Shown: piece after piece, positions 1 to 8,012 of the stretch
Position numbering within the stretch: the first letter of the stretch is position 1
How the letters are laid out: every line of letters begins with the position of its first letter
Origin: Aeromonas hydrophila subsp. hydrophila ATCC 7966
Lineage (GTDB): Bacteria > Pseudomonadota > Gammaproteobacteria > Enterobacterales > Aeromonadaceae
Direction: 5' to 3'
Assembly (NCBI RefSeq): GCF_000014805.1
Contig: NC_008570.1
Coordinates: 1,183,001-1,247,000, forward strand
DNA length: 64,000 bases
Translations under genes and position numbers: made by a program
The notes under the pieces: model-generated
What the model saw: only the letters and a program-made list of their open reading frames with translations
Told to the model about the DNA's origin: nothing
Databases searched by the model: none

Positions 1-171
1 GAAGCGGCGGAACAATTCCCCTCCCATCAGGCCAAGTGAGGTAAACAGAGAGCCAAAGACAAAGTGCCAGATATGGCCCCAGAACCCGAGCTGCGGGGAG
101 CTACCGGTCCAGAGTGAGTAAATGGTGATGACGAGAAAAAAGAGGGTGGCAATAACGGGATAACGAGCCAT
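1..171 (-). CDS. Small membrane protein, hypothetical (3' part cut by window edge)
   Basis: The reading frame starts with ATG at 171-169, preceded on the minus strand by an AAGGAA ribosome site, and runs off the left edge after 57 codons. The visible part begins MARYPVIATLFFLVITIYS, a hydrophobic helix, and continues through a second hydrophobic stretch around residues 30-50, so it is probably a small inner-membrane protein. I do not recognise the family. It diverges from the XRE regulator, with about 245 bases between them. Confidence 0.6.
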   Translation of the reverse strand, partial: MARYPVIATLFFLVITIYSLWTGSSPQLGFWGHIWHFVFGSLFTSLGLMGGELFRRF

Positions 172-388
172 GTACTTTTCCTTATGTAACAGAGTAATAG
201 TAACAATGGCAGTCGCCCTAACCGCTCGCGTAAAAGCGCTTTACCCGAGATGGGAGGGGATGCCACAAACGAGGATTGATGTTTGTTGTCGGTGAGTCGG
301 TCAGCGTAGCGATCATCGATTTACGGCCAATTACAACCAACTTAGTTGATACTCGCCTTTTTGAGTCCTTATCGTCAATGGGTCCATG

Positions 389-407
389 GTCAACCATACG
401 GGTTGAC
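389..407. promoter_or_regulatory. Inverted repeat, likely operator of the XRE regulator
   Basis: GTCAACC, five bases, GGTTGAC: a perfect 7-bp inverted repeat that ends just before the ribosome site of the XRE gene. A related palindrome, CAACTTAGTTG, lies at 338-348. Cro/CI-type repressors commonly bind such sites before their own gene, so autoregulation is inferred. Confidence 0.45.
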
Positions 408-417
408 TGGAGGAACC

Positions 418-768
418 ATGACAGATATCAACCTTGAGCTGTTAGCCAAGAGCGTTGGCAAGGCGATTAGCCACAAGCGTACTCAAGCCGGATTCACGCA
501 AGAGCATGTGGCTGAACACCTCAATATCGGGATGGAGGCCGTCTCTCGAATGGAGCGAGGGATTGTGGTGCCGACCGTGGTGCGGCTGGCGGAGCTCGCT
601 CAACTGTTTGGTTGTGAGCTGGCGGACTTTCTGCGCGAGACCAGTAACCGCCCGACCGAGCAGGGCATTGTGCTGAGCCAGCAACTGGCCCGGCTCGATG
701 ATGCTGACCGAACCCTGTTGCTGGAAACGGTAGAACGGTTGGTGGAGCGGTTGGCCCGTTCCCGCTGA
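418..768 (+). CDS. XRE (Cro/CI) family transcriptional regulator
   Basis: A 116-residue protein with an N-terminal helix-turn-helix of the XRE type: roughly residues 12-66 contain KRTQAGFTQEHVAEHLNI, followed by a recognition helix around MEAVSRMERG and the usual LAELAQLFGCELADFL end. The C-terminal 45 residues are a short helical segment, possibly for dimerisation. ATG 418 is chosen because TGGAGGAA lies just upstream; an earlier in-frame start at 346 has no ribosome site and adds unrelated sequence. It faces the recombination genes across a 12-base gap and, with the inverted repeat before it, probably controls the mobile element or itself. Confidence 0.85.
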   Translation: MTDINLELLAKSVGKAISHKRTQAGFTQEHVAEHLNIGMEAVSRMERGIVVPTVVRLAELAQLFGCELADFLRETSNRPTEQGIVLSQQLARLDDADRTLLLETVERLVERLARSR

Positions 769-779
769 TCATCCACCAT

Positions 780-1760
780 TCACTGGGGAGGGGATGGGGT
801 CCCTTTCCCCAATTTGTTGGTGAGTGGACTCCTTCTTGGTTGTGGTCTCTGTGGCGTTCTGGTTGCTTTGCCTAGCGGGACGTGAGGTGAGGTTGTCGCC
901 TCAGAACCATTGATACCATTCGCCGTCTCGTCGCTGTTGGCTTCGGGATAGAACTCCTCCAGCAACATCGGCACCTCTTCATCGATATCCTCAAATTGGC
1001 CATTGCGCAGCAGCTCGCGAGCGGCTTGTTCCATCTGGTCGATGGCGAGCCCCGCCTCTTGGTCACGCTGGGCGGCCTCCTGTGCCTGTCTGACTGCCTC
1101 GGTCAGGTTGGTCTCTTCCCGCAAGGTCACATCCACGTAGTAGACCGGTGTGCGGTAGGACTGGGTAGTGCTCTTGGCCCGCAACCGCAGGGTGAGCGGC
1201 AGATAGCGGGTATGGCCACCGCTCACTGCCTCCAGGTACTTCAGTCGTGCTGCCAGAGTGCGCACCGAGTTGTAGCCGGTGGTGCGGAAGATAAAGCTGC
1301 CCAGCTCATCCCCTTGCCCCTCCACAAACAGGTTCAGTCGCCCGTACAGCTTGCAGCCCTGTTGCCCGGCAAAGGCACAGCGCTCAGGCCCAGGGCAGCT
1401 GACCTCCTCCATGCCTTGTGCCCCCACTCGTCTTGCCACCTCCCCATTCCCGACACAGAGCGGCCTGCCGGTTTGCCGGTCAAACGAGCTGTATTCCGCT
1501 CGCAGATTCAAGTCGCTGTCGTTGAACAGCACGCGCACCGGAATGGCGCGGATCTTGGTCTGCTCCTGCCCTTGGCCACTCTTTTGCGATGAGTAGTGTT
1601 GATGCAGGGGATGGAGCAACCATCCCCCCTTGTGCTGTATCTGGGTGGTGAGGGTGAAGCTGTCGTCCTTCTCCGGTACCCACTTATCCTGTTTTTGCAC
1701 CAGCTTGCCGATGCAGATCCGCCCGATCACGGGCGGGGTGATCGCCAGTCCTTTGATCAT
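780..1760 (-). CDS. Gp3-like recombination directionality factor family (often annotated hydrolase or metal-binding protein)
   Basis: A 326-residue protein. Around residues 122-137 it has a cysteine cluster (CPGPERCAFAGQQGCKLYGR) followed by GDELGSFIFRTTGYNSVRTL, the hallmark I associate with the protein found beside YqaJ nucleases and DUF932 proteins in integrative elements. Some relatives are grouped with phage phiC31 gp3, a recombination directionality factor; the older label 'hydrolase or metal-binding protein' has no biochemical basis I know of. The last 60 residues are low-complexity, rich in Pro, Thr and Ser. Its ATG overlaps the stop of the YqaJ gene by four bases, so the two are translationally coupled. 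Confidence 0.7.
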   Translation of the reverse strand: MIKGLAITPPVIGRICIGKLVQKQDKWVPEKDDSFTLTTQIQHKGGWLLHPLHQHYSSQKSGQGQEQTKIRAIPVRVLFNDSDLNLRAEYSSFDRQTGRPLCVGNGEVARRVGAQGMEEVSCPGPERCAFAGQQGCKLYGRLNLFVEGQGDELGSFIFRTTGYNSVRTLAARLKYLEAVSGGHTRYLPLTLRLRAKSTTQSYRTPVYYVDVTLREETNLTEAVRQAQEAAQRDQEAGLAIDQMEQAARELLRNGQFEDIDEEVPMLLEEFYPEANSDETANGINGSEATTSPHVPLGKATRTPQRPQPRRSPLTNKLGKGTPSPPQ

Positions 1761-2746
1761 GGTGTTTGCCTCAAGGGTTGAATGGTGAAACGGCGCACGC
1801 CGGGCACCGGTTTGACATAACGGGTGAGCAGGTCGGGATGATCCTGACCGAGCTTATCCAGATCCGGTGCCAGCCGGTCTTTGCTGCGCTTCCAAGTGAT
1901 CTTGCCGTTGGCAAACAGCCCGGCAGTGGCTTCACCTAAGGTGGCTTGCAGCCGCTGCTTGAGCTGCGACTCCTGCAGCTCGACAGCTTCCTTCTGCTGA
2001 CGCAAGCGCAGCAGCTCCCCAAACAGCTGGTTGAACTCGGGAGAATCGGAGAGATCTACCGTCTGGCCATCGTCACGCGGAAACAGCCAGCTCAGGGCAT
2101 TGGCTGCATCATTGGAGCCGTCAGGCTCGGGCTGCTGGTCTTGTTGCACCATCTGCCAGAACTGCGCTTCCCGCTCGGTGAGATCCTGGATCTTCTCCTC
2201 ATCGCGCTCGATGCGGTAAATCCGAAAATCCTGGCCGCCGATCAGCACTGCCACCTCAGCCCAGGCATGGCCGGTAACCGCCAATTGATGCAGTACCTGA
2301 CACTGATAAGCCACCGGCACACCTTCCTCCCACTGGGGGGCGCTGTGATAGCTGGCGGTCTTGATCTCCAGAATGCCCGGCCCATCGGGATGGCCGACCA
2401 CCTCCCGATCGAGGTTGGCGAGCATGAAGGGTTGCTCGGGGGGTTGCAGTACCGCATTGACCCGGCGCACCTTGTAGCCGGTGCGCTTGGCATAGACCTG
2501 CGCCAACACCGGCTCCAGCTCGATGCCCCACAGCACCGCTTCCTTGTGGGAGATATCCTCCGGCTCCTTGCGACCGGTCTTCTCCAACCACAGGCTGAGC
2601 GGGCATTTGTAGGGGGAGAGCCCCACTGCGACGGCGGCATCGGAGGAGCCAATGCCAAGCTTGCGGATAGCAAGCCATTGCTCGCGGGTTAACTGGGTAG
2701 TGGAGGCCAGCCGCAGGGCTTGGCCGTATTTGGCTTTTGCTTTCAT
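1757..2746 (-). CDS. YqaJ-type viral recombinase / lambda exonuclease-like nuclease
   Basis: A 329-residue protein with the YqaJ fold signature: GIGSSDAAVAVGLSPYKCPL near residues 31-50, a Glu-containing LWGIELEPVLAQVYA helix, then NLDREVVGHPDGPGILEIKTA, which holds the D...E-x-K nuclease motif around residues 114-131. These exonucleases resect DNA for single-strand annealing recombination in phages and integrative elements. The C-terminal third is predicted coiled coil (LRLRQQKEAVELQESQLKQR). It is the middle gene of a minus-strand trio with the DUF932 gene upstream and the Gp3-like gene downstream. No single-strand annealing partner (Bet/RecT type) is visible. Confidence 0.85.
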   Translation of the reverse strand: MKAKAKYGQALRLASTTQLTREQWLAIRKLGIGSSDAAVAVGLSPYKCPLSLWLEKTGRKEPEDISHKEAVLWGIELEPVLAQVYAKRTGYKVRRVNAVLQPPEQPFMLANLDREVVGHPDGPGILEIKTASYHSAPQWEEGVPVAYQCQVLHQLAVTGHAWAEVAVLIGGQDFRIYRIERDEEKIQDLTEREAQFWQMVQQDQQPEPDGSNDAANALSWLFPRDDGQTVDLSDSPEFNQLFGELLRLRQQKEAVELQESQLKQRLQATLGEATAGLFANGKITWKRSKDRLAPDLDKLGQDHPDLLTRYVKPVPGVRRFTIQPLRQTP

Positions 2747-2779
2747 GACTATTCCTTGTTGACGGCATAAATGGCGACG

Positions 2780-2805
2780 CCCGGATTGGCTTGTGCCAGT
2801 CCGGG
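2780..2805. other. Intergenic hairpin between DUF932 and YqaJ genes
   Basis: CCCGGATTGGC and GCCAGTCCGGG face each other around a four-base loop, with one mismatch. There is no T-tract, so it may stabilise or process the polycistronic RNA rather than terminate it. Confidence 0.3.
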
Positions 2806-2840
2806 TGAGGTCGTTATGCGGTTTGAATAGGGAAGAGGAA

Positions 2841-3791
2841 TTACTGCAGCAGGGTAAGGGCTTGGTTCAGGGCTTGGGATTTGAGTTGGGCTCCCTGACC
2901 GAACCAGGCGGAATCGAGCCGATGGTCCTGACTGCGAGCACGGCGGTGGTGATCGACATATTCCGTGACAGCATTAACCAGCCCCCAGGCGGTATTGCGG
3001 GAGCTGACAAGTTCTGAGCCCATGCCTGCGCCCTGATAGAGCTCATGCAGCCGTTGTACCGGCTTGGTGAGGATGATGTTCTCCTCATCCAGCGGTTGCG
3101 CCAACAGGTCGCTGAAAAAGCGCAGTGCCTCTTCAGGGGCCACGGGCCGCTGTGCCAGCGCCTTGGTCTGCGCCTTAAATTCATCCCAATGAGAGAGCCC
3201 CAGCCCGAGCGACTCTTTGACGGCAGCTGCATCGAACTGAGTAGAGTGGGGCACCTTGATGGCACCGGTAGCACCGCGCAGTGCCATCTGCAGGGTGTTG
3301 TTGCAGACTACCCGCAGCGAGGTGAACTGCGCCGTGGTGCAGAGCGTGCCGTCGCAGCTGGTCGCCAGCAGCAAATAGGACTTTACCAAGTCATTGCCTT
3401 TGAGTTTTAGATCCTGGCCTGTTTTGGCCAGAGCCCACAGCTTGCGGCCGCCTTTGAGCGAGCCTGCGGTCTCCAGCTCAAAGCCTCCGGCTTCCACCAG
3501 GTCTTGATAGAAATGCAGCACCTCGTGAGGCTGTACCACGTTGTAGCGACTTGAGACCACCGACAGGGGGGCGAGGGTATCGGAGCGATAAAGCACCTTG
3601 CTGTCGCAGTAGGGGCGGATATGCAGTGCATCGGAGGCGACGTTAAACATCACGTCGCTCTGCTCGATGGTCCAATCCATCCCGGCTGCCTGTAGCCAGA
3701 TATCGAGAGATTGTTGCGGGGGCAAAATATTGCCAAGGCCATGCCAAGGGGTTTGGCCCGTGTAGGCCATGGTGTCAATCAGGTGAGCCAT
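2841..3791 (-). CDS. DUF932 domain protein of mobile elements
   Basis: A 316-residue protein opening with MAHLIDTMAYTGQTPWHGLG, the typical N-terminus of DUF932 proteins found on plasmids, phages and integrative elements. The body contains VVSSRYNVVQPHEVLHFYQD and the C-terminal WGLVNAVTEYVDHHRRAR block, also conserved in the family. The biochemical role is unknown to me; neighbours suggest DNA processing or anti-defence. A good AGGAG ribosome site precedes the ATG. It is the first gene of the minus-strand trio and stops 94 bases before the YqaJ start. Confidence 0.8.
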   Translation of the reverse strand: MAHLIDTMAYTGQTPWHGLGNILPPQQSLDIWLQAAGMDWTIEQSDVMFNVASDALHIRPYCDSKVLYRSDTLAPLSVVSSRYNVVQPHEVLHFYQDLVEAGGFELETAGSLKGGRKLWALAKTGQDLKLKGNDLVKSYLLLATSCDGTLCTTAQFTSLRVVCNNTLQMALRGATGAIKVPHSTQFDAAAVKESLGLGLSHWDEFKAQTKALAQRPVAPEEALRFFSDLLAQPLDEENIILTKPVQRLHELYQGAGMGSELVSSRNTAWGLVNAVTEYVDHHRRARSQDHRLDSAWFGQGAQLKSQALNQALTLLQ

Positions 3792-3984
3792 ATCTCCTCC
3801 AGGAATTGTGAAATGCAGACATCAGCCTGCTAACTCATGGAGGTGATGTAGGTTTGAAAGTTTATTGAATAGGATGTATTTGCCATTAAATTCTCATTTT
3901 TTAAGGGTGGCGTTACAGCATGATGGTGTTGTGCAATGAACTGCATTGGAGGGGTACGGAGAGGGGTACGGGGCCAAAAACGAC

Positions 3985-4019
3985 CAAGGGGTTGGCATCG
4001 TAATGATGCCAACCCCTTG
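3985..4019. terminator. Strong hairpin after tRNA-Arg
   Basis: A perfect 15-bp stem (CAAGGGGTTGGCATC, five-base loop, complement), with a T-run on both strands just outside. It lies eight bases past the tRNA 3' end and probably terminates the tRNA transcript. To its left, 3950-3975, the nonamer GGGGTACGG occurs twice. Confidence 0.75.
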
Positions 4020-4026
4020 TTTTATA

Positions 4027-4103
4027 TGGCGCTCCCGACTGGAGTCGAACCAGTGGCCTGTCCCTTAGGAGGGGACCGCTCTATCCTACTGAGCTACGGG
4101 AGC
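4027..4103 (-). tRNA. tRNA-Arg(CCT)
   Basis: Read on the minus strand: 7-bp acceptor GCTCCCG/CGGGAGC, D-arm TAGCTCAGTAGGATAGAGC, anticodon stem GTCCC/GGGAC around loop CTCCTAA (anticodon CCT), T-arm CTGGTTCGACTCCAG, discriminator G and an encoded CCA; 77 nt in all. A TATAAT -10 box sits at 4121-4116, 13 bases upstream, so it has its own promoter inside the 50-base gap after flgT. Its 3' end points at the mobile-element genes, the orientation expected when a tRNA gene serves as the integration target. Confidence 0.95.
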
Positions 4104-4153
4104 ATTGTGGCGGGCATTATACAAGAAGCCGCTCCCTTTTAAACCATTGATTC

Positions 4154-5308
4154 TTATTCCAATACTGCCAGATCCCCGATCTGGATGTTAAACGGCGAAT
4201 ATTTGTTCTGGCTGCTGATGATGGCGCCATCCTCGAACACCTGCACTACTTCGAACAGGCCATCGGCGGGGTTGCGCATCATGCGAGACTTGCCGTAGGG
4301 GTCGATGAAATCGGCATCGTGCTGGATGCGGAACTGATCCCCGAGCCGGACGCCGTTGCGGCGGCCCAGATTGATGTGGGGGCCGCGCTCGTTCTGGCCG
4401 ACCACCCGGGCGGTGACCGGGGCGCAGCTGAGCTGGGCCACCAGATCCTGTACCGCTTCCTGCAACTGGTAGTTGACCTCCTGGCCGTAGCTCGACTGCC
4501 AGAACTGGCCGCTGCTGCTGCCTACCTGATCCCGTTTGGCAAAGGTCCAGTTGGCCCGGCCCTGGTACTCCTTGCGGCCGAGCAGGCTGCCGTTGATGCC
4601 GTCGAACAGATAGAGCTGCATGCGAAAGTTGCGGATGGGGTCTTCATACCAGCTGGTCAGCTGGTTGCCTTGCGGCTCGAGGGAGAGATCGTCGATGCTG
4701 CCGAGCACCAGATACTGGCTGTCGGTGCGCAGGCTGAGCGCCTTGATTTCCTCGAGGGCGCTGCGATCCCCCTGTTGCAGGTGGAGCGGGTCGATGCGCA
4801 GGTTCTCGTCCAGCCACTGGCGCACGGCCACCCCTTGCGGGGCGTTGGCCAGGGCCTCGAACATGCGGCGTGACAGGTTGGCGGGCATGTCGTCGAGGGC
4901 GCCGTAGCTCGCCTGCTCGGGATAGCGCAGCCGCAGCCGTACCAGCGTCAAATCCTTGGCGTAGTGCTGGGTCTGGCAGATCTGGCGCTCGGCCTGGATG
5001 TCGGCCTGCACCGTGATATACATGCGGCCGTTGCGCACCTCTTCTCGCTTGAGCCGATACTGGCGAATGTCACCGCCGGAGCGGATCTGGATCTGCTCGG
5101 AGCGCAGGCTGCCGTTTTCCAGGCGCTGGATGCTGGAGACGGCGGCGCCGCTCGCCAGCAGAGCCTGCCGCAGGGCATCGCGGGTCGCCTGCTCGCGGGC
5201 GTAGACCTCGTCTGTGCCCAGGATGGCGGCACTGCCCTGCGCCTCGATGATCTCGGCCCGGGCCGACAGACTGGCCAGCAGCAGGGTTAACAGCAGCGGT
5301 AATTTCAT
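4154..5308 (-). CDS. flgT: Flagellar assembly protein FlgT
   Basis: A 384-residue periplasmic protein with a signal peptide (MKLPLLLTLLLASLSARA, cleaved before EIIEAQGSA). FlgT forms part of the H-ring around the outer-membrane basal body of sodium-driven polar flagella and is needed to hold MotX/MotY. The N-terminal domain carries EARGSA-like IEAQGSAAI and the repeated TRDALRQALLASGA helix; the C-terminal domain ends with NLGRRNGVRLGDQFRIQHD and VFEDGAIISSQ. ATG 5308 fits an AAGGTG ribosome site; a GTG three codons earlier is also open. It is divergent from flgO-flgP, the usual Vibrio/Aeromonas order. Confidence 0.9.
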   Translation of the reverse strand: MKLPLLLTLLLASLSARAEIIEAQGSAAILGTDEVYAREQATRDALRQALLASGAAVSSIQRLENGSLRSEQIQIRSGGDIRQYRLKREEVRNGRMYITVQADIQAERQICQTQHYAKDLTLVRLRLRYPEQASYGALDDMPANLSRRMFEALANAPQGVAVRQWLDENLRIDPLHLQQGDRSALEEIKALSLRTDSQYLVLGSIDDLSLEPQGNQLTSWYEDPIRNFRMQLYLFDGINGSLLGRKEYQGRANWTFAKRDQVGSSSGQFWQSSYGQEVNYQLQEAVQDLVAQLSCAPVTARVVGQNERGPHINLGRRNGVRLGDQFRIQHDADFIDPYGKSRMMRNPADGLFEVVQVFEDGAIISSQNKYSPFNIQIGDLAVLE

Positions 5309-5444
5309 GACAAGCACCTTGAATATGCGGGTCGGCGCGATTCACCCCTGTCGAAGCGAGGTCGCCGGCCGATACAGATCACAGAACCGTGCCAGTTGCA
5401 CAGCACACGCGAATATTTAGCAAGATCCATGCCTCATTCCCGGC

Positions 5445-5471
5445 TCAAGCTTTGGCCGGTCGAACCGATAA
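5445..5471 (+). promoter_or_regulatory. Sigma-28 (FliA) type promoter of flgO-flgP
   Basis: TCAAGCTT, 11 bases, ACCGATAA closely follows the FliA consensus TAAAGTTT-N11-GCCGATAA with the exact spacing. Start of transcription would fall near 5478, 25 bases before the flgO ATG. Confidence 0.7.
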
Positions 5472-5502
5472 CAAATCAGGTGCAGATACAGGAAAGGTAT
5501 CC

Positions 5503-6123
5503 ATGAACAAACTCATCACGGCGTTGGCGCTCGCCCTGGCATTGGCCGGCTGCGGCTCCGACCCCATCAACCGGGAGCAGGGTGATCCTCGTCAGGCGGC
5601 GCAGGGGATGGAACTCAACTGGCTGGTGGCGCGCATGACCGATCAGCTGATGGAGCGCAAGTCGCTCTCCACCCTGACCGAACCCATCGCGGTCTCCTCT
5701 TTCGTCGATCTCGATACCCTGCAGGACACCAACTGGATGGGGCAGCAGATCGAGGAGAGCTTTATCTATGAGCTGAACCGGCGCGGGGAAGTGGTGGTGG
5801 ATTTCAAGCTGACCGGCAGCATCAAGGTCACCCCGCAGGGGGACTTCGTGATGAGCCGCAACTATCGGGATCTCTCTCCCCGGCTACCCATCTCCCGCAT
5901 CCTGACCGGCACCTTCAGCCGCAACAAGCAGGGGATCCTGGTCAATGCCCGCATCATCGACCTGCGTACCAAGATGGTGGAGACCACGGCCCAGAGCCTG
6001 ATCCCGCAAAAATATCTGTTCGGTGCCAACAATTCGTTTGGCCGGGCCTCGATCAACCGCGGTTACCTGATGCGTGACAGCCAGGCGCGTCCCGGCGGCC
6101 ATCTGGTCAATCTGACGCCCTGA
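5503..6123 (+). CDS. flgO: Outer-membrane flagellar lipoprotein FlgO
   Basis: A 206-residue lipoprotein of the FlgO family. The signal MNKLITALALALALAGCGSD has a lipobox LAGC at residues 14-17. The body carries the family features: LMERKSLSTLTEPIAVSSFVDL, an ANWMGQQIEESFIYELNRRG-like stretch and ISRILTGTF, with a C-terminal RIIDLRTKMVETTA segment. FlgO and FlgP stabilise the polar flagellum at the outer membrane in Vibrio. ATG 5503 has GGAAAGG upstream and gives a proper signal; the longer frame from 5389 adds a non-signal leader. It is followed 15 bases later by flgP. Confidence 0.88.
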   Translation: MNKLITALALALALAGCGSDPINREQGDPRQAAQGMELNWLVARMTDQLMERKSLSTLTEPIAVSSFVDLDTLQDTNWMGQQIEESFIYELNRRGEVVVDFKLTGSIKVTPQGDFVMSRNYRDLSPRLPISRILTGTFSRNKQGILVNARIIDLRTKMVETTAQSLIPQKYLFGANNSFGRASINRGYLMRDSQARPGGHLVNLTP

Positions 6124-6138
6124 CAAGGAGTAGACGCA

Positions 6139-6570
6139 ATGAAAATCCTGTTCGGATGCCTGCTGGCGCTGCTGCTGACGGCGTGCAGCGGCGGCAATCG
6201 GGTGGTCAACTATGGCGGCGGCAACAACAAGCCGGATGACTTCCCAGTGCTCAAGGCGGTCGGCTACGCGGTGATCGACATCCAGCCCGGTCCGTCCCAG
6301 TCCGAGAAGATGCTGCAGGCCATCCGCGCCTCCAAGATGGATGCCTATCGCGAGCTGGCGGAACAGCTCAACGGCCAGCAGGTGCGTGGCCAGAGCAGCT
6401 ACAAGGACTTGACCCAGACCTCCAACTCGCTGGACGTGTCGGTAGCCGGCATGGTGCGTGGTGCCAGAGTGGTGGCCTCCTATCCCCGTGGCAACACCTA
6501 TGCCACCGAGATGGAGCTCGATACCCGCGCCCTCTACAACATCAACCAGCTGATGGCAGGCCAGTTCTGA
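6139..6570 (+). CDS. flgP: Flagellar lipoprotein FlgP (LPP20 family)
   Basis: A 143-residue lipoprotein: signal MKILFGCLLALLLTACSGG with lipobox LTAC at residues 13-16. The mature part holds the LPP20-type pattern AVGYAVIDIQ, RASKMDAYRELAEQLNG and VAGMVRGARVVASYPRG, then MELDTRALY. FlgP makes the outer-membrane disc associated with the flagellar motor and is required for full motility in Vibrio and Campylobacter. The start follows AAGGAG by eight bases. It is cotranscribed with flgO and ends 30 bases before a clear terminator. Confidence 0.88.
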   Translation: MKILFGCLLALLLTACSGGNRVVNYGGGNNKPDDFPVLKAVGYAVIDIQPGPSQSEKMLQAIRASKMDAYRELAEQLNGQQVRGQSSYKDLTQTSNSLDVSVAGMVRGARVVASYPRGNTYATEMELDTRALYNINQLMAGQF

Positions 6571-6600
6571 CGGCGTGCCCGCGGCGAATGGACGACAGAA

Positions 6601-6625
6601 AGGCGACCCGATGGGTCGCCTTTTT
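6601..6625 (+). terminator. Rho-independent terminator after flgP
   Basis: AGGCGACCC, loop GAT, GGGTCGCCT, then TTTT. A 9-bp perfect stem placed between the convergent flgP and pheA genes. Confidence 0.85.
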
Positions 6626-6670
6626 CATTGGCGGTGTCGGCCGCCCAAGCCTGGCTGATTACAGCGCTGG

Positions 6671-7843
6671 CTAGTTGCCCAGCAGCACCGGCGGCACGGC
6701 GGTCGGCTTGACGTCTTCGCTCGGGTAGCAGCCCAGCACCTTGATGTAGCGGGTGATCTTGGTCAGCTCCATCAGTGCGGCCTGCATGGCCGGGGTCTGC
6801 AGGTTGGCGGAGACATCCAGGTAGAACATCTCCTCCCACGGGTTGCCCTGCACCGGACGGGATTCGAGCTTGGTCATGTTGATCTCGTTGCTGCGCAGCA
6901 CCAGCAGCGCCTCCACCAGCGAGCCCGGTTTCTGGGAGGTGGACATGATGAGGGTGGTCTTGGCCGGGATCTGCGGTGCCACGTCGATGGGCTTGCGCGC
7001 CACCACGATGAAGCGGCTGTAGTTCTCCTTCTGGTTGGCCAGCTGCTCGGCCAGCACATCCAGCCCGTACAGCTCGCCGCCGGCGGCGCTGCCGATGGCC
7101 GCCGCCTCCGGGCTCGCCAGCTCTTTGACCTTCATCATGGCGCTGGAGGAGGAGTCGCAGATCTCGTGGCGCGCTCCTTCCAGCTTGCTGAGGTAATGGG
7201 AGCACTGCTGGAATACCTGCGGGTGGGCATAGAAGGTCTTGATGCGGCCCAGCTCGGTCGGCACGGCGGTGAGGATGCAGTGCTCGATGGGGTAGGTCAG
7301 CTCACCGACGATGGAGAGGCTGGTGTGCTGCATCACGTCGTACACCTCGTTGATGGAGCCCGAGCTGGTGTTCTCGATGGGCAGCACGCCGAAGGCGGCA
7401 CGGCCCGACTCTACCGCATCCAGCACCTCGCGGAAATTCTGGCAGTTCACCTCGATCACCTGATCCTTGTAGCGGGCCAGGTACTTGCGGGCGGCGAGAC
7501 TGGAGTAGGAACCGCGTGGTCCCAGGTAGGCGACGCTGGTCATCGGCTCCTGCTGCTCCGGGTTGAGCAGGCTCTGCAGATAGGCCTGCTGGGAGAGCAC
7601 GGAATCTTCGATGATGGTGTGGTAGATGCGGGTGATGTACTGGGCGTCCAGCCCCAGCACACGCCCTTTCTGGATCAGGGCGACCAGCAGATCCTGCTCG
7701 CGCTGGGGATCGCGGATCGGGCGCGGGTTGGCCTGCTTGGCGCGGGCGACCTCGATGCTGAGGGTCTTGCGTTTGGCCAGCAGGGCGAGCAGCTCCTGAT
7801 CCAACTGGGTGATGTCTTGTCTGATCTCGTCGAGCGTTGCCAT
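6671..7843 (-). CDS. pheA: Bifunctional chorismate mutase / prephenate dehydratase
   Basis: A 390-residue P-protein that turns chorismate into prephenate and then phenylpyruvate, the committed route to phenylalanine. Residues 1-95 are an AroQ-type mutase (LDEIRQDITQLDQELLALLAKR, ARAK, PIRDPQRE). The dehydratase starts near 108 (YLGPRGSYSSLAARKYL) and includes GVLPIENTSSGSINEVYD. The ACT domain (about 295-375) has PGSLVEALLVL and the ESRPV motif that binds phenylalanine for feedback inhibition. The length matches the family. An AGGGAA site precedes the ATG. Upstream lie an attenuator and the pheL leader, so expression is probably controlled by charged tRNA-Phe. Confidence 0.95.
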   Translation of the reverse strand: MATLDEIRQDITQLDQELLALLAKRKTLSIEVARAKQANPRPIRDPQREQDLLVALIQKGRVLGLDAQYITRIYHTIIEDSVLSQQAYLQSLLNPEQQEPMTSVAYLGPRGSYSSLAARKYLARYKDQVIEVNCQNFREVLDAVESGRAAFGVLPIENTSSGSINEVYDVMQHTSLSIVGELTYPIEHCILTAVPTELGRIKTFYAHPQVFQQCSHYLSKLEGARHEICDSSSSAMMKVKELASPEAAAIGSAAGGELYGLDVLAEQLANQKENYSRFIVVARKPIDVAPQIPAKTTLIMSTSQKPGSLVEALLVLRSNEINMTKLESRPVQGNPWEEMFYLDVSANLQTPAMQAALMELTKITRYIKVLGCYPSEDVKPTAVPPVLLGN

Positions 7844-7881
7844 GATGGTTCCCTATCCAAGTAATCGATTGTGGTGGCTGC

Positions 7882-7908
7882 AAAAAAAAACCTCCGCTAG
7901 GGGAGGCT
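7882..7908 (-). promoter_or_regulatory. pheA transcription attenuator (terminator hairpin)
   Basis: On the minus strand AGCCTCC, loop, GGAGG is followed by nine T residues. It lies between the pheL stop and the pheA start, as in the phenylalanine attenuators of enterobacteria. Confidence 0.85.
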
Positions 7909-7964
7909 CGATTCGTCTTTGCTTTCTGTTTACGCGAGTGCTTCACGTGACGACGGGCCTTCCC

Positions 7965-8012
7965 TCATGAGGGCCGGATAAACGAGAAAGCAAAAAAGAA
8001 TGGTGCGTGCAT
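7965..8012 (-). CDS. pheL: pheA operon leader peptide
   Basis: A 15-codon ORF too short for routine gene calling: MHAPFFFAFSFIRPS, stop. Five of 15 residues are phenylalanine, with three in a row, closely resembling the E. coli leader [15 protein letters not shown]. AAGGA lies upstream of the ATG at the right distance. Ribosome stalling at the Phe codons when charged tRNA-Phe is scarce should prevent formation of the downstream terminator and let pheA be transcribed. Confidence 0.92.
   Translation of the reverse strand: MHAPFFFAFSFIRPS

Noticed and set aside
404..420. GACTGGAGGAACCA resembling part of the tRNA-Arg 3' end (possible attachment-site copy)
   Set aside because: The match is broken by a two-base gap and coincides with the ribosome site of the XRE gene; chance is more likely.
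5395..5420. CTGGCACG on the minus strand as a sigma-54 promoter of flgT
   Set aside because: The -24 part is perfect, but the -12 part reads TGTGA, not TTGCW, so the evidence is not enough.
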